The notes beneath the pieces are model-generated. The model did no database searches. It was not told where the DNA came from and saw nothing but the letters and a program-made list of their open reading frames with translations. A program made the translations under genes and the position numbers. Of a stretch of 6,511 nucleotides of DNA, positions 6,144 to 6,511 are shown in pieces. Numbering within the stretch: the stretch's first letter is position 1; every line of letters begins with the position of its first letter. This DNA is from Paracoccaceae bacterium. Lineage in GTDB: Bacteria; Pseudomonadota; Alphaproteobacteria; Rhodobacterales; Rhodobacteraceae. Location of the stretch: positions 1 to 6,511 of the forward strand of contig SKOX01000273.1 of NCBI GenBank assembly GCA_007119835.1, given 5' to 3'.

Positions 6144-6511
6144 ATCCGTTCGCTGCAGCGCCACCCGCATCGAGACCATCCGCATCGAAGACCGGGCCAG
6201 GATCCACCGGCTCACCGGCGCGCCAAAGTTCCATATAGAGCGTTTCCTCGCCGATGGCGTCACTTCCTTGCGCGGGCAACATCAAAAATTCTTGGGCAGC
6301 GAGCGCGCGGCCGCCGAGAAGGCCGACGGGCGCACCCGGGCCCAGGCGGTCGCCGGCCTCCACCAGCATCTCGTCGAGGCCGGCGAGGAGCACCGTCTCG
6401 CCGCTGTCGGCGGCGAGCACGACGACGCCCAGCCAGTCGAGGAAGGGCCCGGCATACTGCACGAGGCCGGCGGCGGGCGCGGTCACCACGGCGCGCGGCG
6501 CCGCCGCGAAG
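6142..6511 (-). CDS. envC: EnvC-like murein hydrolase activator, C-terminal LytM domain (5' end outside window)
   Basis: This is the last 122 residues of a protein continuing beyond the right edge. It has the layout of a LytM/M23 peptidase domain: VVTAPAAGLVQYAGPF (fragment residues 8-23), GVVVLAADSGETVLLAGL, VEAGDRLGPGAPVG, and LYMELWRAGEPVDPGPVF (91-108). The motif set resembles EnvC, the periplasmic factor that works with FtsEX to activate amidases that split septal peptidoglycan. The metal-binding histidines expected in an active M23 enzyme are missing: the usual Y-x-HL segment reads LLAGL and the usual HLHFE segment reads LYMEL. That fits an activator that binds but does not cut. The coiled-coil N-terminal half that would confirm EnvC is off the window. 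The stop is TAG at 6142-6144, 11 bp before ctpA. Another catalytically dead M23-family protein is possible. Confidence 0.82.
   Translation of the reverse strand, partial: FAAAPRAVVTAPAAGLVQYAGPFLDWLGVVVLAADSGETVLLAGLDEMLVEAGDRLGPGAPVGLLGGRALAAQEFLMLPAQGSDAIGEETLYMELWRAGEPVDPGPVFDADGLDAGGAAANG

Noticed and set aside
4985..6238. 417-codon open frame on the plus strand over ctpA
   Set aside because: It is in mirrored codon register with ctpA, which has clear catalytic motifs and a signal peptide. Its composition is that of a GC-rich shadow with no recognisable domain, and its first codon would be TTG.
6033..6263. 76-codon minus-strand frame spanning the EnvC-like/ctpA junction
   Set aside because: It overlaps the end of one real gene and the signal peptide of the next in another frame, with no domain or independent start signal.

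Overview
The window is very GC-rich chromosomal DNA. It encodes seven housekeeping-type proteins that fill almost all of the sequence. The protein families, their order, and the divergence from E. coli homologues suggest an alphaproteobacterium, most likely of the Rhodobacterales (Rhodobacter/Roseobacter relatives). That placement comes from recognising the families and was not checked by a database search.

Layout, left to right. (1) 1-974, plus strand: the 3' end of DNA topoisomerase I (topA) with a Lys/Ala-rich tail, then after 12 bp a small four-helix membrane protein of the DUF4149/TMEM205-like type. (2) 978-1859, minus strand: an MscS-type mechanosensitive channel, convergent with the previous gene and separated from it by only 3 bp. 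(3) 1860-1994: a 135-bp divergent intergenic region, the longest non-coding stretch here. (4) 1995-4223, plus strand: RNase R (rnr). (5) 4224-4274: a short convergent gap. (6) 4275-6511, minus strand, transcribed right to left: the 3' end of an EnvC-like murein hydrolase activator, then the S41 carboxy-terminal processing protease ctpA (11-bp gap), then the Nudix RNA pyrophosphohydrolase rppH (2-bp gap, GTG start). This is a compact operon-like cluster.

The genes fall into two functional themes. EnvC and CtpA act in the envelope on cell-wall remodelling and periplasmic proteolysis. RppH and RNase R act in RNA decay: RppH prepares mRNA 5' ends for decay and RNase R degrades structured RNA from the 3' end. 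These two lie tail to tail. TopA handles DNA supercoiling, and the channel responds to membrane tension.

No tRNA, rRNA, CRISPR array, insertion sequence, phage gene or clearly undescribed system is visible. Very long open frames run antisense to rnr and ctpA. They are explained by avoidance of TTA, CTA and TCA codons in the sense genes and are not called as genes. The points worth a second look are modest: a 10-bp CTAG-containing palindrome just before the rnr start, which lacks a visible ribosome binding site; the 3-bp convergent junction; and the catalytically degenerate LytM domain.
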